A DNA stretch of 9,796 nt from JBIKLM01 sp044375105 (GTDB lineage: Bacteria > Planctomycetota > UBA1135 > GCA-002686595). Under the pieces are notes generated by a model. The model was not told the DNA's origin. It saw only the letters and a program-made list of their open reading frames with translations, and did no database searches. The DNA lies in NCBI GenBank assembly GCA_044375105.1, contig JBILNK010000163.1, forward strand, positions 1-9,796, written 5' to 3'. A program made the position numbers and the translations under genes. Below, in pieces: positions 6,394 through 9,796 of this stretch. Within the stretch, counting starts at the first letter, position 1. Every line of letters begins with the position of its first letter.

Positions 6394-6917
6394 GGGCACT
6401 AGTATCGACTCCCCCAGCCGGACTGGTATCCCACCCGCCCGGCGCCCCGCCCCCCGCGGCCCCCCCGAGCCCTCCGAACCCCATGCCCAGGGCCAACTTG
6501 CGCCCCGCGGCCAACCCGGCCTGAAACCGGCGGGAATCCGTTCGCCCTTTGTTCTGGCGCCAGTTTGGCAGTTCCCTGGACGGGCTTTTTCCCTGCCTTG
6601 TCCAAGGAGATGCCAGGACGGCAGATCCGCCGGTCGGCGGGCGGCGGCCTCCGGATGGCGCGCGGATTCAGCCGAGCCGGCAGTCCAGGGGCCCGCGGGG
6701 TCCGGCCCATGGACCTAAAGCCGCCGGCCGCCGCCTCGATCCCCGCCGCCGCTCGAACGTGCGCAGCGACCCGGCTCGCGGCGCCGCCACGCCGGCGGCC
6801 AGGCCCCAAGACCGCCAAGCGCTTTCTTCGCAGCACCGCACCCGCGCTGCCCCGGCTCCACCCCGCACGGATGCATGCAGGGCTTCACCGGGGCAACAAC
6901 GGGGCGGCTCGGAAGCC
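6334..6917. other. 584-base spacer between the LamG/IPT gene and lon
   Basis: No gene can be supported. A - strand frame at 6399-6836 gives a Gly/Arg-rich product without any recognisable domain. Besides the hairpins next to lon, the spacer holds a 10-bp palindrome CTGGCGCCAG (6554-6563) inside a locally less GC-rich patch (about 6530-6610, including a TTTTT at 6586-6590), which is the likeliest place for regulatory DNA. GGCTTC (6881-6886) and GAAGCC (6912-6917) just beyond the stop of the LamG/IPT gene could pair across a long loop as a weak terminator. I see no missing N-terminal Lon domain encoded here. Confidence 0.55.
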
Positions 6918-9314
6918 TCAGGGCAGCAGCACGGGCACCGTGTTGGTGAAGGAGTACCAGGTGCCGAGGGGGCCGAACTCCAGCACCAGGGCCTGGGACT
7001 GCAGCACCGTCCCCGCCGGCACGGACAGGGGCGGGAAGGGCAGGGAGAAGGTCGGATTGATCAGCAGGCCCCCGGAGCCCAGGTTGAAGCTGGTGGCCAG
7101 GTTCAGTCCGAAGCTCGAGTGGTAGCCCGGCAGGCTGAGCGGCAGGGCGCCCAGCGAGGGGGAGAGCAGCGCCACGGCGAAGCCGCCCTGGCCGCTCGCC
7201 ACGTTGTAGCGCAGCACGCCGCCCTGGGACGCCGTGCCGCTGACCTGGGTATCCAGGGCCGGCAGGCACACGAAAGCCTGCTCGAAGCTGGCGCTGACGC
7301 CGTTCTGCGTGACGATCACGCTGAGCGGCCCGGCGCCCTGCAGGAACTCCGCCGGCAGGGCGAAGGTCACCGTGGTGCCGGACTGGACGGAGGCCGGGAC
7401 CGGCTGCTCCCCGAAGAAGCGCACCGTCGCCGGAACATTCGGCGCGAAGTTGAGGCCGCTGATGGTCAGCTGCTGGGGCAGGTACCAGGAGCCCTGGTCC
7501 GGGCTGACCGCCAGGATCTGGGGCTCGCGGAACAGGTAGGCGCCCGGCTTCAGCACGTTGAAGACGCCCTGCTCCAGCCGCAGGTCCACCGGGCCCGGCT
7601 GCGGGGAAGCGACCGTGGTCCAGCTCACGCTCTGGCTGCCGCCGGTGCCTTGCACGAGGCCCTGCGTCGTGGTCGAGCCGAGGCGCACGGTGATGTTGCC
7701 GGGCGCGAACCCGCTGGTCGGCAGGCTCAGGGCTTGCCCGCCGGCCTGGGGGCCGGCGCCAGAGTTCAGGTTGCCGAGGGTCGGCGGCAGGAACGTGAAG
7801 GCCCCCGGCAGGCTGGCGGTTTTGGTCTGGCCGCCGCCGAGGTTTTGGGTCAGGGTCACATCCACCGGGCCGGCCACCGGGGACAGCGGGGTCAGCACGG
7901 TCAGGGTCGAAGCGCCCACCAGGCCGACCGGGGTCCCGCTGGCCAAGGCCGATCCGAAGGCCACCTGCACCGGGATGCCGGGCTGGAAGCCGGCCAGTCC
8001 GAAGGTGACCGGCTCACCGCCGCCTTGGAAACCGCTGGTCTTGCTCAGGGACTGGACGGAGGCGTCCAGGAACACCAGCGCCCCGCTGCTCGCCAGGGTC
8101 AGCTCCGTGATGCCCCCGGGGGTCGTGATCCGCAGCTGGATCGGGTAGTTGCCCGGGGCCGGCATCACGGGCGTCACGGTCGAGACGATCGTCTTGCCGC
8201 CGATCAGCGACCAGGTCCCGAGCACCGGCGGCTGACCGCCGAAGCGCACCTGGCCCGATCCCTGGGAGACGACGTTGCCGGAGAGCTCGAAGGTCACCGC
8301 GGTCGGGCTGTCGAAGACCACGGCGCTCGGCTGGACGCTCTGGACCTTGGAGACCAACCACTGGAAGCCCGCCGGCAGCACCTGGGTCACGAGCGGGCCG
8401 CTCGGGCCCTGCCAGCGCACCGACACGTCGGCGCTGACGTCCGCCGCGGACGCGGAACCCAGCGGGGGCACCGTGACCTGCACCGAGCCGCTCGAGACCA
8501 CGCCCGGGATCACCAGGCCGCCGATCAGCACCTCCACCGGCCCCGCGGGCACTCCTTGGACCTGGATCTGCACGGGGCCCCCGGTGGCCGCTGGGTGGCT
8601 GGCCGGCGAGACCGACAGGGTCGCCGCCAGGGGGATCCATTGGTAGCTGCCGGTCAAGGTCCCGACCTGGGCCGCGGAGCTCAGCTCCGTGTAGGTCGCG
8701 CCCGAGGCCTGGTTGAAGCGCCCCAGCATGGCTGTGGCGGCGTCGTTGGGCCAATTGCTGGCCGGCACGAAATTCGAGTTGTAGCGGTTGGTCGAAGACC
8801 AGCGGAATTCGCGGACTTCCCAGCTGCCCTTCTGGCCGAAGACTTTGGTCGGTGAGGTGCCACCGTTGAACACGGTCGTCGGCCCGGAGCCCGACAGGAC
8901 CTGCTGACCATCGAAGTAGATCGACCAGCTCCCGTTCGAGCGCCGGACAGCCGCGTAGTGGTGCCACTGGCCATCGAACACCGTCGGGAACACGCCGGTG
9001 GTCTGTTCCGGCCAGGGGTAGGTGTAGATGAAGCCGATGGAGCCATTGCCGTTCACGGTCAGGTCCTTGTGCTCGGCGCTGTCCTGATAGCGCTGCATCG
9101 CGAAATTCGCGATCGAGGGGTTCGGCGGCGCCGACGCCCGCACCCAGTACTCGATCGTGGCGTTCCCGCCGGTCTTCATGATCGGGTGGTAGGGGAATTC
9201 CAGGGTGCCGTCGCTGAGGCGCAGGGCGTAGGTCTGGGCCGACGTCGTGCCGACGAACGGCAGGCACAGGCAGAGCAGGGCAGAGAGCAGGATCGCGAGG
9301 GGCTTGGCGAACAT
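6918..9314 (-). CDS. Secreted LamG-like protein with five IPT/TIG-type repeats
   Basis: The product has 798 residues. The ATG at 9314 is chosen because it begins a signal peptide (MFAKPLAILLSALLCLCLPFVGTTSA, likely cleaved after A26); the open frame continues upstream only through an Arg/Pro-rich stretch that includes a tandem repeat. Residues 27-228 form a concanavalin A-like LamG domain: TIEYWV (53-58), DGQWHHYAAVR (114-124) and SIYFDG (131-136) are its hallmarks, and such domains bind carbohydrate or other ligands. Five beta-rich repeats of IPT/TIG (Ig-like) character follow at about 232-320, 321-416, 417-509, 510-596 and 597-684, each with a GxVxVxxG-type strand pattern. Residues about 685-798 are a separate C-terminal module also found in the truncated gene at 9558-9796. 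There is no LPXTG motif, PEP-CTERM tail or hydrophobic anchor. A cell-surface or extracellular adhesin-like role is inferred; no enzyme motif is seen. Confidence 0.9.
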   Translation of the reverse strand: MFAKPLAILLSALLCLCLPFVGTTSAQTYALRLSDGTLEFPYHPIMKTGGNATIEYWVRASAPPNPSIANFAMQRYQDSAEHKDLTVNGNGSIGFIYTYPWPEQTTGVFPTVFDGQWHHYAAVRRSNGSWSIYFDGQQVLSGSGPTTVFNGGTSPTKVFGQKGSWEVREFRWSSTNRYNSNFVPASNWPNDAATAMLGRFNQASGATYTELSSAAQVGTLTGSYQWIPLAATLSVSPASHPAATGGPVQIQVQGVPAGPVEVLIGGLVIPGVVSSGSVQVTVPPLGSASAADVSADVSVRWQGPSGPLVTQVLPAGFQWLVSKVQSVQPSAVVFDSPTAVTFELSGNVVSQGSGQVRFGGQPPVLGTWSLIGGKTIVSTVTPVMPAPGNYPIQLRITTPGGITELTLASSGALVFLDASVQSLSKTSGFQGGGEPVTFGLAGFQPGIPVQVAFGSALASGTPVGLVGASTLTVLTPLSPVAGPVDVTLTQNLGGGQTKTASLPGAFTFLPPTLGNLNSGAGPQAGGQALSLPTSGFAPGNITVRLGSTTTQGLVQGTGGSQSVSWTTVASPQPGPVDLRLEQGVFNVLKPGAYLFREPQILAVSPDQGSWYLPQQLTISGLNFAPNVPATVRFFGEQPVPASVQSGTTVTFALPAEFLQGAGPLSVIVTQNGVSASFEQAFVCLPALDTQVSGTASQGGVLRYNVASGQGGFAVALLSPSLGALPLSLPGYHSSFGLNLATSFNLGSGGLLINPTFSLPFPPLSVPAGTVLQSQALVLEFGPLGTWYSFTNTVPVLLP

Positions 9315-9470
9315 GGGCAGTCGAATGGGGGCGAGGGGGCAGGAGTGAAGGAACCGTGGATCGGCCACGGCTGGACGATGGGCGAGCGCGCCTTGGATCG
9401 GCGAGTCGTCGCTGCGCTGAGCTGGCTGGCGATCGCGGTCGGATCCCCGCTTAACGAGCAGCGCTCGGCG

Positions 9471-9550
9471 CGCTCGTGGCCCGCGCGGATCAGGCCGTGG
9501 CCCGCGCAGATCAGCCCGTCGCTCGCGCGGATCAGGCCGTGGCACGAGCG
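9471..9550. repeat. 21-bp tandem repeats bounded by an 8-bp inverted repeat
   Basis: Three full 21-base units (9476-9496, 9497-9517, 9518-9538) and a partial fourth (9539-9550) share the core CGCGCGGATCAGGCC, with a few substitutions in units two and three. The array is enclosed by CGCTCGTG (9471-9478) and CACGAGCG (9543-9550), which are exact reverse complements, so the whole block could fold into one large stem-loop. It lies in the 243-base gap between two tandem paralogues, eight bases beyond the stop codon of the truncated one and about 155 bases upstream of the LamG/IPT start codon. It may act as terminator or recombination site, or simply be a minisatellite. Confidence 0.7.
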
Positions 9551-9557
9551 GCGGGCC

Positions 9558-9796
9558 TCAGGGCAGCAGGACGGGCACCGTGTTGGTGAAGGAGTACCAG
9601 GTGCCGAGGGGGCCGAATTCGAGGGCTAGGGCTTGGGCTTGCAGGGTGGTGCCGGGGGGCACGGAGAGGGGCGGGAAGTTGATCTGCACGGTGGGGGTCA
9701 CCAGCAGGCCGCCGGAGCCCAGGTTGAAGCTGGTGGCGAAGTCGAGGGCGAAGCCGGCGTGGATGTCGGGCAGGGTCAGGGGCAGGGGCGAGAGGG
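9558..9796 (-). CDS. C-terminal end of a paralogue of the LamG/IPT protein (partial)
   Basis: Only the last 78 codons and the stop (9558-9560) are in the window; the gene continues beyond the right edge. The translation aligns without gaps to residues 721-798 of the neighbouring LamG/IPT protein. By hand I count 58 of 78 identical residues, including the last 21 (from LEFGPLG to PVLLP) and ATSFNLGSGGLL in the middle. Reading: LSPLPLTLPDIHAGFALDF, then the conserved block, then FPPLSVPPGTTLQAQALALEFGPL. What precedes this module is unknown, so the full protein may or may not carry LamG and IPT domains. The genes are in tandem on the same strand and probably arose by duplication, or share an exchangeable C-terminal module. 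Confidence 0.88.
   Translation of the reverse strand, partial: LSPLPLTLPDIHAGFALDFATSFNLGSGGLLVTPTVQINFPPLSVPPGTTLQAQALALEFGPLGTWYSFTNTVPVLLP

Noticed and set aside
6334..6399. A longer Lon protein starting at the GTG at 6399.
   Set aside because: The added 22 residues are Pro/Arg/Gly-rich, match nothing in the Lon family and are encoded by the hairpin region; they would not restore an N-domain anyway.
4279..6402. A 707-codon open frame on the + strand through the lon region.
   Set aside because: It lies antisense to lon, whose protein matches a known family along its length. The + strand product is Gln/Gly/Ala/Arg-rich with no domain, so it is a shadow.
6399..6836. A - strand frame upstream of lon that could encode a 145-residue protein.
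   Set aside because: The product is Arg/Gly/Pro/Ala-rich with no domain or hydrophobic pattern, as expected from random open frames in very GC-rich DNA, and no ribosome binding site precedes it.
6549..8855. A 768-codon + strand frame across the spacer and the LamG/IPT gene.
   Set aside because: It is rich in Arg, Gly, His and Gln and antisense to a gene with signal peptide, LamG and IPT domains. It has no features of its own.
9315..9545. Extending the LamG/IPT protein 77 residues upstream in frame.
   Set aside because: The extra residues are Arg/Pro-rich, are partly encoded by the 21-bp tandem repeat, and would bury the clear signal peptide that starts at 9314.
9471..9550. The 21-bp repeat array considered as a CRISPR array.
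   Set aside because: Units are contiguous with no unique spacers, the repeat is too short, and there is no cas gene.

Overview
This is a very GC-rich stretch of bacterial chromosome with compact housekeeping genes and large exported, repeat-built proteins. The secreted LamG plus IPT/TIG protein, the exported multi-EF-hand protein, the lipoprotein with an Ala/Pro linker and the absence of Shine-Dalgarno motifs all fit Planctomycetota or a similarly large-genomed environmental lineage. This assignment is an inference from style; no marker gene here proves it.

Layout. Bases 1-133 are an upstream region with a strong dyad at 11-40. On the + strand follow a methylthioadenosine phosphorylase (134-1006) and, overlapping its stop codon, a lipoprotein of unknown function started by GTG (1003-2553). 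All other genes are on the - strand. They are a 90-residue single-pass membrane protein (2716-2988), an exported six-EF-hand protein (3188-4114), a shortened and divergent Lon-family protease (4639-6333), a secreted LamG/IPT protein of 798 residues (6918-9314), and the C-terminal 78 codons of a paralogue of that protein (9558-9796, running off the window edge). Spacers of 524 bases (4115-4638) and 584 bases (6334-6917) flank lon and hold short repeats and hairpins but no convincing gene.

How the genes relate. mtnP and the lipoprotein are probably co-transcribed and perhaps translationally coupled, but no shared pathway is evident. The EF-hand gene and the small membrane protein gene may be co-transcribed (199-base gap). 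The two LamG-type genes are tandem paralogues sharing a conserved C-terminal module, separated by a 21-bp tandem repeat bounded by inverted repeats.

Most worth a second look: the Lon protein keeps its ATPase Walker motifs and its Ser-Lys protease dyad but lacks the N-terminal substrate-binding domain, has lost the pore-loop aromatic residue and has a histidine at the sensor-1 asparagine. Next are the duplicated C-terminal module of the exported proteins and a 24-base intergenic block found both upstream of mtnP and downstream of lon. I found no RNA gene, CRISPR array, insertion sequence or defence system.
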